From: Thermodesulfobacteriota bacterium
GTDB lineage: Bacteria; Desulfobacterota; Anaeroferrophillalia; Anaeroferrophillales; Tharpellaceae
Length of the DNA stretch: 33,358 nt
Direction of reading: 5' to 3'
Assembly (NCBI GenBank): GCA_024762675.1
Contig: JANTGZ010000016.1
Coordinates: forward strand, 1-33,358
Shown here: positions 24,767-33,335 of the stretch, piece by piece
Layout: every line of letters begins with the position of its first letter
Numbering within the stretch: position 1 is the stretch's first letter
Notes under the pieces: model-generated
Seen by the model: only the letters and a program-made list of their open reading frames with translations
Database searches by the model: none
What the model was told of the DNA's origin: nothing
Made by a program: the position numbers and the translations under genes

Positions 24767-26905
24767 ATGCTTAGTGACAAAATTCTCAATGCCAACTCAA
24801 TCGTCGTCGTCGGGGCCTCCAAGACGGTCACCAAACGCGGCTACCAGGCGATCCGGATTCTTCTCGAAGAGAAATATGAAGGCCGTATCTATGGCGTCAA
24901 CCCCAAACTCGATAGTGTCCTGGGCGTACCCTGCCACCCCAAGGTATCAGACATCAAAGAACCGGTTGATCTTGCCCTGATCACAACTCCGGCGGCAACG
25001 CTGCCAGCAGTTCTTGAAGATTGTGGTAAAAAAGGGGTGGCCGGTGCGGTAATTATCGCCGGCGGATTCGGAGAACTCGGCGCTAAAGGCAAAGAGCTTG
25101 AAACCAAGATGGTTGAGACCGCCCGTAAACACAATATCCGCCTGATCGGCCCCAACACCTCAGGCATGATCAATATGCATAAAAACCTTAACCTAGTCGG
25201 CTTACGCGATGCTCCAAAAGGCAACATAGCCCTGATTTCGCAAAGCGGTAATATGGCGCTGACCATGATTACCGAAGCCAAAATCAAGAGCCAGGTCGGT
25301 TTTTCTTACTATGTCGGGGTCGGTAACGAGTCGGATATCAACTTCCACGAATACCTGGAATTTTTCGAAAATGATCCCAATACCAACGCTATCCTGATGT
25401 ATGTCGAGGGGATGCGCAACGGCCGCAAGTTTCTCCAGCAGGCCTACCAGACAGCCCGCAAAAAACCGATCATACTTTTAAAAAGCGGCCGTTCAGCTTC
25501 CGGCAAACGGTCTGCCGGGTCACATACCGGAGCTCTGGCTGGAATGTCGGAAGTCGCTCGGACCGCTTTTAAAAGAGCCGGCATCATTGTTGTCGAGAAA
25601 TCAGACGAATTGCTGCCCTGTGCCGAAACTCTGGCCAATCTGCCGCCGATAAAGAACAATAACATTGCCATTCTCGCCGACGGCGGTGGCCATGCCACAA
25701 TCGGCGCTGATGAGTTGACTGATTTAAAGGTTAACCTACCGGAAATCAGTGACAAAACCAAGGCGAAGCTAAGCGCTATTCTCCCAACAGCAGCCTCGGT
25801 CGCCAACCCCATCGATGTCGCCGGTGGTGCCGACGACAACCCTCAAGTACTGGCCCAATGTGCCCGCATTCTGCTTCATGATCCCAATATCGGCGGTGTT
25901 TTAGTAGTCGGACTCTTCGGCGGTTACAGTATCCGTTTTTCGGAAAGCCTGGCTTATGCCGAAGAGGATACGGCACACCAACTCGGTAAACTGGTCAAGG
26001 AGACCGGCAAACCGATCATCATGCACTCTCTCTACAACTTTGCCAAACCCCACTCACTCGACCTTTTACGCTACTACGGCATTCCGGTCTTTGACTCACT
26101 AGAACTGGCCTGTAAATCGATCGGCGTCCTGGCTGAATATGGCGGCTACCTACGAGGCTACAAAAGCAAAGCCAAATTTGTTTTCAGTATGGGCAAAAAA
26201 GCCAAAGCCCGGGGCCGGGAAATCATGCATACGGCCCGCGAAGAGGGCCGTACGGCTCTCCTTGAAAATGAAGCCAAGGAATTGGTCAGCCTGCATGGGG
26301 GCATGGTCTGTCAGGATTGTCTGGCCCAATCGCCGGAACAGGCAATCGCCATGGCTGCCGGTTTTAATGAAAAAGTGGTCATGAAGATCGTCTCTCCCGA
26401 CATCCTCCATAAGAGTGATGCCGGTGGCGTCCGCCTGAACCTGCAAAAACCCGATGATATCCGCAACGCCTACATGGAGATTATCGGCAATGCCCGCGAA
26501 TATAACCCCGATGCCAACATCAAGGGGGTTCTGGTCGCCCCGATGGCCAACGAGGGTCTGGAAATTATTATCGGCACCAAGATCGACGATCAATTCGGAC
26601 CAGTTATCATGTTCGGCATCGGCGGTATAATGGTTGAAGTTTTGAAGGATGTCGTCTTCCGCGTCCTGCCGATCTCACCCTATTCGGCCCGTGGCATGAT
26701 CAATGAGATCAAGTCAGTAAAGCTTCTCGAAGGATTCCGGGGCCAGCCGCCGATCGATCGTAAAGCGATTAAACGGCTGCTCCTTACCGTTTCAGAGATC
26801 ATCGGTTCATACCCCGAGATCCATGAGATGGATTTCAATCCGGTAATTGCCTACGAAGAGGGGCTGAATGTCGTCGATGCCCGGATTATTTTAAAAAAAA
26901 CCTGA
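24767..26905 (+). CDS. ADP-forming acyl-CoA synthetase (fused alpha-beta)
   Basis: The 712-residue enzyme joins an acid to CoA with ATP giving ADP and phosphate, or runs backward to make ATP from an acyl-CoA. Domain order: CoA-binding Rossmann domain (1 to about 140; SIVVVGASKTVTKRGYQAI), succinyl-CoA ligase-like domains (about 150-440) with the phospho-histidine His 253 in AGSHTGALAG, and a C-terminal ATP-grasp domain (about 485-712; VVMKIVSPDILHKSDAGGV with His 548, then GFRGQPPIDRKAIKRLL near the end). This matches the single-chain acetate/acyl-CoA ligases of bacteria and archaea. It forms an operon with the enoyl-CoA hydratase. The acid is unknown; a branched, aromatic or unsaturated acid is possible. 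Confidence 0.95.
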   Translation: MLSDKILNANSIVVVGASKTVTKRGYQAIRILLEEKYEGRIYGVNPKLDSVLGVPCHPKVSDIKEPVDLALITTPAATLPAVLEDCGKKGVAGAVIIAGGFGELGAKGKELETKMVETARKHNIRLIGPNTSGMINMHKNLNLVGLRDAPKGNIALISQSGNMALTMITEAKIKSQVGFSYYVGVGNESDINFHEYLEFFENDPNTNAILMYVEGMRNGRKFLQQAYQTARKKPIILLKSGRSASGKRSAGSHTGALAGMSEVARTAFKRAGIIVVEKSDELLPCAETLANLPPIKNNNIAILADGGGHATIGADELTDLKVNLPEISDKTKAKLSAILPTAASVANPIDVAGGADDNPQVLAQCARILLHDPNIGGVLVVGLFGGYSIRFSESLAYAEEDTAHQLGKLVKETGKPIIMHSLYNFAKPHSLDLLRYYGIPVFDSLELACKSIGVLAEYGGYLRGYKSKAKFVFSMGKKAKARGREIMHTAREEGRTALLENEAKELVSLHGGMVCQDCLAQSPEQAIAMAAGFNEKVVMKIVSPDILHKSDAGGVRLNLQKPDDIRNAYMEIIGNAREYNPDANIKGVLVAPMANEGLEIIIGTKIDDQFGPVIMFGIGGIMVEVLKDVVFRVLPISPYSARGMINEIKSVKLLEGFRGQPPIDRKAIKRLLLTVSEIIGSYPEIHEMDFNPVIAYEEGLNVVDARIILKKT

Positions 26906-26940
26906 TCGGACATAATTAACCGGACACCATTAAAATGTAG

Positions 26941-27000
26941 AGGGCGCAAGATCTGTGAAAGATCATAAAAACCCGGACTGCACAGATTTTGTGCCCTTTT
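26941..27000 (+). terminator. Strong rho-independent terminator after the acyl-CoA synthetase
   Basis: A 17-bp stem (26941-26957 with 26981-26997, only two positions departing from perfect complementarity) is followed by a short T run (TTTTC). It lies 36 bp after the synthetase stop and separates that operon from the TauE/SafE gene. Confidence 0.85.
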
Positions 27001-27031
27001 CAACCTCTGGTCACCAATTAACTGAAGGGTA

Positions 27032-27799
27032 ATGACTTTACTTATTTTTACTGTTGGTCTGGCGGTCGGCCTGCTCTCCACAATTTTTGGCATCGGTGGC
27101 GGCATTATCATGGTTCCAGTTTTGACTGCAGTAGCCAACCTCACCCAGGTTGAAGCCATGGCAACTAGTCTTGGCACTATTGCAATCATCTCAATCTGGA
27201 ATACCTGGCGCTACGACCAAAAAGGGCTGATCACCTGGCGGGTTGTATTCTGGGTCGCCTTAGGTTCCGGCATCTGCGCTGTCCTGGCAGCCCGGATTGC
27301 GCCTCTTCTACCGGAAAAGACCCTTGTCGGCATCATGCTCGCAGTCTTGCTGGCCCTGATCTGGAAGACCTTCAAACTGGGCCCGGTAAATGAAAAAAAG
27401 AGTGAAACTCAAAGTCACCTGCCGGCATTGGGTATCGGCTCGCTAAGTGGCCTGATCGCCGGTTTTACGGGAATCGGCGGAGGCGTCATCACAACCCCGA
27501 TGATGCTGACATCAGGACTTGTAAAAAACCGTACTTCGGCCCCCACTTCTAACGCAGTAATGATATTTACGGCATGCGCCGGGGCCCTCGCCTACACCCT
27601 CAACGGCGTCCCTGAGTGGCCCAGGTTCGGATTAATTCGGGCTGACTATGCGTTGCTCATGGCCTTTGGCGCTATCATATCCTCGTTTATCGGCATCCGG
27701 GTCAACCACCTGATCAAACTCAAATTACGAAAAACCATCCTCGGATTCATCCTGCTCTTTGTCGCCCTGCGCTTATCCTACCAGATCATTCTCTTATAA
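27032..27799 (+). CDS. TauE/SafE-family membrane permease (sulfite exporter/anion type)
   Basis: The 255-residue inner-membrane protein has the internal duplication of the family: FGIGGGIIMVPVLTAVANLT in the first half (about residues 19-38) and FTGIGGGVITTPMMLTSGLV in the second (about 145-165), each followed by a small-residue helix. About eight hydrophobic segments are visible. Members export sulfite, sulfonates or other organic anions, or import them; the substrate is not readable here. It begins after the strong terminator with GAAGGG before the ATG, so it is transcribed separately from the acyl-CoA genes. Its nearness to two organic-acid loci hints at export or uptake of a sulfonate or carboxylate, but this is only context. 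Confidence 0.9.
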   Translation: MTLLIFTVGLAVGLLSTIFGIGGGIIMVPVLTAVANLTQVEAMATSLGTIAIISIWNTWRYDQKGLITWRVVFWVALGSGICAVLAARIAPLLPEKTLVGIMLAVLLALIWKTFKLGPVNEKKSETQSHLPALGIGSLSGLIAGFTGIGGGVITTPMMLTSGLVKNRTSAPTSNAVMIFTACAGALAYTLNGVPEWPRFGLIRADYALLMAFGAIISSFIGIRVNHLIKLKLRKTILGFILLFVALRLSYQIILL

Positions 27800-27876
27800 A
27801 GCCGTCAAAGCAATCACGATATAGCAAACCACAAAACAATTTACACTATTTTTAAAAAAACGTTTGACTTATATTT

Positions 27877-27904
27877 AATGTTATAATAAATAAATTATTA
27901 CATT
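27877..27904. promoter_or_regulatory. Palindrome upstream of the GntR gene, candidate autoregulatory operator
   Basis: Two 11-base arms, AATGTTATAAT (27877-27887) and ATTATTACATT (27894-27904), are complementary at 10 of 11 positions around a 6-base centre. It lies 38 bp before the regulator ATG, next to a TTGACT at 27864-27869, and could overlap the regulator's promoter. The AT richness lowers confidence. Confidence 0.45.
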
Positions 27905-27942
27905 TTTACTTTAATCTGCATTTATCCAATTTGAGAAAATAG

Positions 27943-28605
27943 ATGACTTTCAAAAAGTCTATATACCATATCCAGATTGCCGACATGCTTCGGGATATGA
28001 TTATGACCGGTGATCTTAGAGAGGGAGACAAGATCAACGAAAATGAACTTTGCTCAAGTATCGGGGTAAGTAAAACACCATTACGTGAAGCCTTAAGAGT
28101 CTTAAGCGTTGAAGGATTGATCGAACTCGTACCCAATCGTGGAGCCTTTGTTACCCAGCCGGAATTTAACGAAATAAGGGAAATGTTCGACGTAATGGTT
28201 CTTCTGGAAGGGTTCTGTGCCCGTACAGCCTGCGAAAAGATGACTCCAGATGACTTTTCCCACCTCGAAAAACTACATGATCGACTCGAACAGAAATTTG
28301 AGAAAGAAGATCAGAAAGGTTATATTCAGGTGAACAACCAGTATCACTCGTTTGTTCAGGAACTGGCCGGCAACCGATGTCTCAACCAGATCATCGACGG
28401 ATTGCGGAAAAGAATTTTGCTCTATCGCTTCCAGTCTTTAAATGCCCAAGGTCGCATGGCAGACTCAATACAGGAGCATCGTGAACTTCTCAAGGTTTTC
28501 CGAAAACGTGACCACATAAAAGCAGATGCACTGATGCAACTCCATTTAAAGAAACAGCTAAGTGCCCTTGAAGAGTTGGTAGATAATGCAGAAGCCGCAC
28601 CCTGA
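27943..28605 (+). CDS. GntR-family transcriptional regulator with FCD (FadR-like) domain
   Basis: The 220-residue regulator has an N-terminal winged helix-turn-helix (about 8-72; INENELCSSIGVSKTPLREA then RVLSVEGLIELVPNRGAFVT) and an all-helical FCD ligand domain (about 78-212). The FCD metal/ligand histidines are visible: His 135 (QYHSFVQELAGN), His 179 (SIQEHRELL) and His 201 (MQLHLKKQL). FCD regulators of this group commonly sense organic acids and repress transport and catabolic genes beside them. It is the first gene of a co-directional set with a TRAP transporter and a malonyl-CoA synthetase-like enzyme, like the GntR regulators of rhizobial malonate loci. A dicarboxylate such as malonate is therefore the likely effector, by inference. 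Confidence 0.93.
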   Translation: MTFKKSIYHIQIADMLRDMIMTGDLREGDKINENELCSSIGVSKTPLREALRVLSVEGLIELVPNRGAFVTQPEFNEIREMFDVMVLLEGFCARTACEKMTPDDFSHLEKLHDRLEQKFEKEDQKGYIQVNNQYHSFVQELAGNRCLNQIIDGLRKRILLYRFQSLNAQGRMADSIQEHRELLKVFRKRDHIKADALMQLHLKKQLSALEELVDNAEAAP

Positions 28606-28725
28606 GCATATGACTTTAGAATGTCAGAACAGGTTGAACTTCTTAACAAAAAAAAGAGTGTCAAAAGGGAGGAGAAAAACTGAAAGTGAAGTAAAAAGAG
28701 CTGTAAAAGTTTTTTATCAATCAGC

Positions 28726-28743
28726 TGTCTCTAGAGAGAGACA
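28726..28743. promoter_or_regulatory. Hairpin or operator directly before the TRAP binding-protein ribosome binding site
   Basis: TGTCTCT (28726-28732) and AGAGACA (28737-28743) form a perfect 7-bp inverted repeat with a 4-base centre, touching the AAAGGAG site at 28744-28750. It could be an operator for the upstream GntR protein or an RNA stem that protects the message. Confidence 0.35.
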
Positions 28744-28757
28744 AAAGGAGAAAAACG

Positions 28758-29756
28758 ATGAGACCTCTTATTAGATTTACTGCAATTGCTACTGTACTAG
28801 TGATGGTCTGGGGACTATTTCTGGTTGTTCCGACTTCACAAGCCCGTGAATTGCGTATTTCACATCAATTTTCAGAAGCTGATGCCCGGCATAAACTGGC
28901 GCTGGAATTTGCCGGTGAGGTAGAGAAAGCAAGCGCCGGCTCCCTGACCTTTAAGCTTTTCCCATCCCAGGCACTTTTCAAATCAAAATCTCAATATGAT
29001 GCCATGGCCAAAGGAGCTCTTGACCTTTCTGTTTTTCCCCTGGCTTACGCTTCCGGTAAAATCCCGGAACTCGACATCACCTTAATGCCTTGCATCATCG
29101 ACAGCGTTGAAGAGGGTATGGCTTGGCGTAATAAGGAGATCGGCAAAAGAATAGAGGCCGTTTGCGAAAAACGCGGCATAAAGATCATCACCTGGCTCTG
29201 GTATGCGGGTGGCATCGGCAGTAAAGATAAGGCGATTAAGGTTCCCGATGATGTCAAGGGCATGAAATTTCGCGCTGCCGGAAAACTATTCGAATTCATG
29301 CTTAATGAGGGCGGAGCATCGATCACCAGCATGGCTTCTTCTGAACTATATATGGCCCTGCAGACCGGAGTTCTTAACGCCTGCCTGACTTCGGCGGAAT
29401 CTTTTGTCTCCTATCGCCTCTATGAGCAACTCGAATATTTCAATACACCGGAAAAATATTCGATCTGGTACATGGCCGAGCCTATCGTCATGTCGATGCG
29501 AACCTGGAAATCCCTCTCCGAAAAAGAGAAAAAAGCGGTTGTAGAAGTGGGCCTCAAACTCGAAAGTCGAGCTCTTGAAATCGCCAACGAAGCAAACACC
29601 ATCGCAACAAAAGTTTTCAGTAAAGCCGGTATCAAAGTGCATGCTATGACCAAAGATGAATGGCAGAAATGGCGGGTTCTGGCAGAAAAAACTTCCTGGA
29701 AGCGTTTTGCCGAGAAGGTAAAAGGTGGTCAGGAACTGCTTGAGCTGGCCAAATAA
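28758..29756 (+). CDS. TRAP transporter periplasmic binding protein (DctP family)
   Basis: The 332-residue receptor has a signal peptide (hydrophobic stretch about 7-25, cleavage near TSQARE). The mature protein is a DctP fold: LRISHQFSEADARHKLALEF at the start, the GMKFRAAG motif with Arg 172, the residue that normally pairs with a substrate carboxylate, and SSELYMALQTGVLNACLTSA in the second lobe. It delivers an organic acid to the DctQM permease. AAAGGAG lies 7 bases before the ATG. A hairpin with a T run follows the gene, so the receptor may be made in excess over the permease. With MatB downstream, malonate or a related diacid is the favoured ligand. Confidence 0.94.
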   Translation: MRPLIRFTAIATVLVMVWGLFLVVPTSQARELRISHQFSEADARHKLALEFAGEVEKASAGSLTFKLFPSQALFKSKSQYDAMAKGALDLSVFPLAYASGKIPELDITLMPCIIDSVEEGMAWRNKEIGKRIEAVCEKRGIKIITWLWYAGGIGSKDKAIKVPDDVKGMKFRAAGKLFEFMLNEGGASITSMASSELYMALQTGVLNACLTSAESFVSYRLYEQLEYFNTPEKYSIWYMAEPIVMSMRTWKSLSEKEKKAVVEVGLKLESRALEIANEANTIATKVFSKAGIKVHAMTKDEWQKWRVLAEKTSWKRFAEKVKGGQELLELAK

Positions 29757-29763
29757 TAGTATC

Positions 29764-29803
29764 AAAGCCGTTTGCACTGGAACTTGGAGCAAGCGGCTTT
29801 TTT
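29764..29803 (+). terminator. Terminator-like hairpin between the TRAP binding protein and permease genes
   Basis: A 12-bp stem (AAAGCCGTTTGC at 29764-29775 with GCAAGCGGCTTT at 29789-29800, one G-U pair) has a 13-base loop and a T run (29798-29803). Placed between receptor and permease genes, it would lower permease expression relative to the receptor by partial termination. Confidence 0.75.
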
Positions 29804-29820
29804 GACGGAGATATGGTGTC

Positions 29821-30336
29821 ATGGATAATGGCCAGCCTTTAAAAAACAACCCTTTACGAGTCGTCGTCGACGGGTTGAGCGATGTCGCCGGCTATTTCAG
29901 CGCCATCGCGATCCTGCTGGCAACCCTGGCGATTGTTCATCAGGTGGCGATACGCTATATTTTTAATCGACCAACGATCTGGCAGATCGAATTTGCCATA
30001 TACCTCCTCATGGCCGCAACCTTTATCGGTGCCGCTTACGGCCTTAAAGAGAACTCCCATATAAATATCGAACTTGTTACCGGACTTTTACCGAAACGAA
30101 TAAAGCTCGGACTTGATCTGACGACCTCAATCCTCTCTCTCATGTTCTGTTTTTACGTTGCCTGGAAAGGGGGAATTATGTGGTGGGAGGCCTATGAAGG
30201 CAACTGGTACAGCTCCTCCCTCTGGTCGGTGCCGCTGATCTACCCATATGCTATCTTACCAATTGGAATGAGTCTTACCTCTTTACAGTATGTTGTCAAA
30301 ATTTGCGATCAGATCAGAAAATTGAGAGTATCTTGA
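29821..30336 (+). CDS. TRAP transporter small permease (DctQ family)
   Basis: The 171-residue protein has four hydrophobic helices, at about 22-44, 55-75, 97-118 and 138-158. Family motifs are VAIRYIFNRPTIWQIEFAIY after helix 1 and GLKENSHINIELVTGLLPKR after helix 2. It would sit with the large subunit in the inner membrane. It starts 64 bp after the receptor gene, beyond the partial terminator, and the large permease follows after 82 bp. Confidence 0.94.
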   Translation: MDNGQPLKNNPLRVVVDGLSDVAGYFSAIAILLATLAIVHQVAIRYIFNRPTIWQIEFAIYLLMAATFIGAAYGLKENSHINIELVTGLLPKRIKLGLDLTTSILSLMFCFYVAWKGGIMWWEAYEGNWYSSSLWSVPLIYPYAILPIGMSLTSLQYVVKICDQIRKLRVS

Positions 30337-30418
30337 CTACGATCAAGCATATTTATTAGACAGTTCACAAAATCTTCTGAGACTGCATCTTCTTTAAACC
30401 GATAAAAACGGGGAAATT

Positions 30419-31756
30419 ATGGATCCATTGACTACCGGATTGATTGCCGCGATGATTGCATTAGTGGTTCTGTTGAGCGGTATGCCTATCGCCTTTGCCT
30501 TAGGCGTATCGTCACTGACCATCATGTACATGTTCATGGATCCCTTTCAACTTTCGATGGTGGCCGAAACCATTTATGAAGGTGTAAATGATTTTGGCCT
30601 ACTTTCAATTCCTCTCTTTATCTTTATGGGAATGATTGTCGCGGTGAGCAAAGCGGGCGCCGATCTCTATGAGTGTTTTCACAAGTGGCTCTATCGCATA
30701 CCCGGCGGCTTGGGGATCAGCAACATCGTCAGCTGTGCGGTTTTTGCCGCATTGACCGGCTCCAGCCCGGCTTGCGCCGCCGCTATCGGAACTATGGGAA
30801 TTCCAGAGATGCGCAAGCGCGGCTATGACGAAGGCCTGGCGACCGGGATTATCGCCGCCGGCGGTACCTTAGGCATCCTGATTCCTCCCAGCGTAACCTT
30901 GATCGTCTACGGTATCGCCACAGAGACCTCCATCGGCAAGCTCTTTATGGCAGGCATCATTCCCGGCCTGATGGTAGCCGGCCTTTTCAGCTTCTGGGTT
31001 TTCTGGGTACAACGCAAAGCAACTAGTCTATTGTCCTCCGATGCAGCAGCCACGGGAATATCACTACCCGCCACCGAGCATTATAGCTTAGGTGAAAAAT
31101 TACGTTCTTCTATAAAAACAATCCCCTTGATGATTGTCGTCTGTCTCGTCTTAGGCTCCCTCTATACAGGCTGGGCGACCCCGAGTGAGGCGGCCGGGGT
31201 CGGAGCATTTCTGATCCTGATTACTGTGGCAGTACTTTATAAGATTTACAAACCAAGAGCGATTATGGATATAATGCTGCGCACGACCCGGGAAAGTTCG
31301 ATGATCATGATGATTATTGCAACCTCCTTTCTTTTTGGCGCGGTTCTGACGAATCTATATATTGCTCAATCTCTAGCCCATGCCATCGTCGATATGGAGG
31401 TCTCACGCTGGATGGTAATGGGACTGATTAATATCTTGCTACTGGTACTCGGTTGTTTTTTGCCGCCTGTGGCCATCATTCTGATACTTTCACCCATTCT
31501 GCACCCTATCATCAGCGGACTGGGTTTTGATCCGATCTGGTTTGGTATTGTCATGACACTCAACCTTGAGGCCGGCCTGGTGACACCACCGGTAGGACTT
31601 AATCTCTATATTGTCCAGGGGGTTGCCCCGGATATCCATATCGCTAAAGTCTTAAAAGGGGTTATTCCCTTTATTCTTTTACTATTTGTCGGAATTTTTA
31701 TTCTATGTATTTTCCCAGAACTGGCAACCTGGTTGCCATCAAAAATGATTAAATAG
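30419..31756 (+). CDS. TRAP transporter large permease (DctM family)
   Basis: The 445-residue inner-membrane transporter has the DctM layout: VVLLSGMPIAFALGVSSLT at the N-terminus, SIPLFIFMGMIVAVSKAGAD, the first substrate/ion loop GSSPACAAAIGTMGIPEM (about 115-132), TLGILIPPSVTLIVYGIATE (about 150-170), and in the second half WATPSEAAGVGAFLI and EAGLVTPPVGLNLYIVQG. It carries out sodium-driven uptake of the acid handed over by the receptor. The ATG follows ACGGGGAAATT. The synthetase gene begins 23 bp after its stop with its own AGGAG site, so the two share a transcript. Confidence 0.95.
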   Translation: MDPLTTGLIAAMIALVVLLSGMPIAFALGVSSLTIMYMFMDPFQLSMVAETIYEGVNDFGLLSIPLFIFMGMIVAVSKAGADLYECFHKWLYRIPGGLGISNIVSCAVFAALTGSSPACAAAIGTMGIPEMRKRGYDEGLATGIIAAGGTLGILIPPSVTLIVYGIATETSIGKLFMAGIIPGLMVAGLFSFWVFWVQRKATSLLSSDAAATGISLPATEHYSLGEKLRSSIKTIPLMIVVCLVLGSLYTGWATPSEAAGVGAFLILITVAVLYKIYKPRAIMDIMLRTTRESSMIMMIIATSFLFGAVLTNLYIAQSLAHAIVDMEVSRWMVMGLINILLLVLGCFLPPVAIILILSPILHPIISGLGFDPIWFGIVMTLNLEAGLVTPPVGLNLYIVQGVAPDIHIAKVLKGVIPFILLLFVGIFILCIFPELATWLPSKMIK

Positions 31757-31779
31757 TGCTCGATCAACAGGAGTGATAG

Positions 31780-33306
31780 ATGAATCTGGCCCAGAAAATC
31801 CATGAAACTGCAGTCAATTACGACATAAAACCGGCGATAGTTTTCGAGGATAAAAGCTACTCGTTTACTGATATCGATAGAGAAGTCGGACGTTATGCAT
31901 CGGTTCTTAAAAAACTCGGTATCAGCCCCGGAGACCGGGTCGCCTTTCAACTTGATAAATGCATGGAGTTTATCTTTCTACATCTTGCCAATCTAAGTAT
32001 TGGCGGTATTACTCTGCCGCTTAATTCCGGCTACCAGACCGACGAGGTTGAATATTTCCTCTCCGATTCAGGCAGCGCGCTTTTTGTGACGGACAGCAAC
32101 CGTTACCAGACCCAGCAACCGATGCTGGAAAAACTCGGGGTTAAGGTCGCTGTAGTCAACGATACAGCCGAAGCCGGAGCCACCAGCCTGCCGGCCCTAC
32201 TTAAAAAGGTCGATTCTGCTACTGAGGAGCGTGATTTTTCGACCGGAGACGATGATATTGCCGTCATCTGCTATACATCAGGCACTACCGGACGCTCCAA
32301 AGGGGCGATGATTACCCATCGCAACCTGGTTGCAAACATGCTTGACCTTGAGAACATCTGGCGGTGGACCGACAATGATGTTTTACTTCATATTTTGCCG
32401 CTTTTTCACGTGCACGGCCTTTTTGTCGCTCTGCATGGTGCTCTCAATGCCGGCTCGACGGTTATAATGCATGACCGCTTTGATCCCGGTCGGACATGGC
32501 GCACCTTGGCAGAAAAAGGCTGCACTATGATGATGGGCGTACCAACTATATACCAGCGCCTCATGAATGAGTGGGATAAACTCTTAGAAAAACCCGACCT
32601 GTCGAGTCTACGGGTTTTTATTTCCGGCTCCGCCCCGCTCTCGGTAAACCTCTTTGCCCGCTTTGAGAAGGCTACCGGTTTTAAAATTCTCGAACGCTAC
32701 GGCATGACCGAGACCGGCATGAACACATCCAACGCCTATAATCCGGCCGGCCGCAAACCGGGCAGCGTCGGCTTCCCACTGCCCGGAGTCCGTCTCAAAA
32801 TTGTTGATGGTGAGGGCAAAGACGCAGTGCCCGGAGAGATCGGCGAGGTTCTTTTACAGGGAGATAATGTTTTTAAAGGTTATTGGCAAATGCCGGACAA
32901 GACCGAAGAGTCATTTGTTGATGGCTGGTTTCGCTCCGGCGATCTGGGCTATCAGGATCCGGATGATGGAATGCGGGTCTATCTGGCCGGGCGCGCCAAA
33001 GAGTTGATTATTACCGGTGGTTATAATGTCTATCCCAAAGAGATAGAGACCGTCTTAGAGACTCATAGAGCGGTAAAAGAGTGTGCGGTAATTGGCCTCT
33101 TCGATGAAGATTTCGGTGAAAAAGTAACCGCTGCCGTCGTCTTAAAAGAAGGATTTTATAAAGCCGATCCAGCCGAGATAATCACTTTTTGCAAGGGCAA
33201 ACTGGCGGCCTACAAATGTCCTAAAACGATCTATTTCATTGATGAGCTGCCGCGTAACGCGATGGGCAAGATTCAGAAAAACCAGCTTGTCGAGATGTAT
33301 AAATAA
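31780..33306 (+). CDS. matB: AMP-forming acyl-CoA synthetase, malonyl-CoA synthetase (MatB)-like
   Basis: The 508-residue adenylating enzyme has the P-loop YTSGTTGRSKG (165-175), YGMTE (307-311), the hinge GRAKELIITGGYNVYP (404-419) and the catalytic Lys 497 in PRNAMGK. Stretches that I associate with MatB rather than with general fatty acid ligases are HILPLFHVHGLFVALHGAL (204-222), SGSAPLSVNLF, RYGMTETGMNTSNAY (306-320) and GSVGFPLPGVRL (328-339). MatB makes malonyl-CoA from malonate, ATP and CoA. The GntR regulator and TRAP transporter upstream match the rhizobial matR/matPQM theme. The decarboxylase MatA is not seen, since the window ends 52 bp later. Related diacids such as methylmalonate are possible substrates. 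Confidence 0.85.
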   Translation: MNLAQKIHETAVNYDIKPAIVFEDKSYSFTDIDREVGRYASVLKKLGISPGDRVAFQLDKCMEFIFLHLANLSIGGITLPLNSGYQTDEVEYFLSDSGSALFVTDSNRYQTQQPMLEKLGVKVAVVNDTAEAGATSLPALLKKVDSATEERDFSTGDDDIAVICYTSGTTGRSKGAMITHRNLVANMLDLENIWRWTDNDVLLHILPLFHVHGLFVALHGALNAGSTVIMHDRFDPGRTWRTLAEKGCTMMMGVPTIYQRLMNEWDKLLEKPDLSSLRVFISGSAPLSVNLFARFEKATGFKILERYGMTETGMNTSNAYNPAGRKPGSVGFPLPGVRLKIVDGEGKDAVPGEIGEVLLQGDNVFKGYWQMPDKTEESFVDGWFRSGDLGYQDPDDGMRVYLAGRAKELIITGGYNVYPKEIETVLETHRAVKECAVIGLFDEDFGEKVTAAVVLKEGFYKADPAEIITFCKGKLAAYKCPKTIYFIDELPRNAMGKIQKNQLVEMYK

Positions 33307-33310
33307 GATG

Positions 33311-33335
33311 TAACTCAACTTTCTGACTTGAGTTA
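33311..33335 (+). terminator. Possible hairpin terminator after the MatB-like gene
   Basis: An 8-bp perfect stem (TAACTCAA/TTGAGTTA) with a 9-base loop lies 4 bases after the synthetase stop. It is AT-rich and has no clear T run, so termination would be weak. If transcription reads through, a further gene of the operon lies beyond the window. Confidence 0.4.

Noticed and set aside
23961-26905. Reading the hydratase plus ADP-forming synthetase as a ferulate-degrading FerB/FerA pair
   Set aside because: The hydratase has both classical glutamates in a GTE/PET context and lacks the GFS and other residues of feruloyl-CoA hydratase-lyases, so the aromatic assignment is not supported.
28665-28700. 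A strong GGGAGGAG ribosome-binding-like sequence upstream of the TRAP receptor gene
   Set aside because: It is not followed by ATG, GTG or TTG at the right distance; the nearest frame opens with CTG and stops after four codons.
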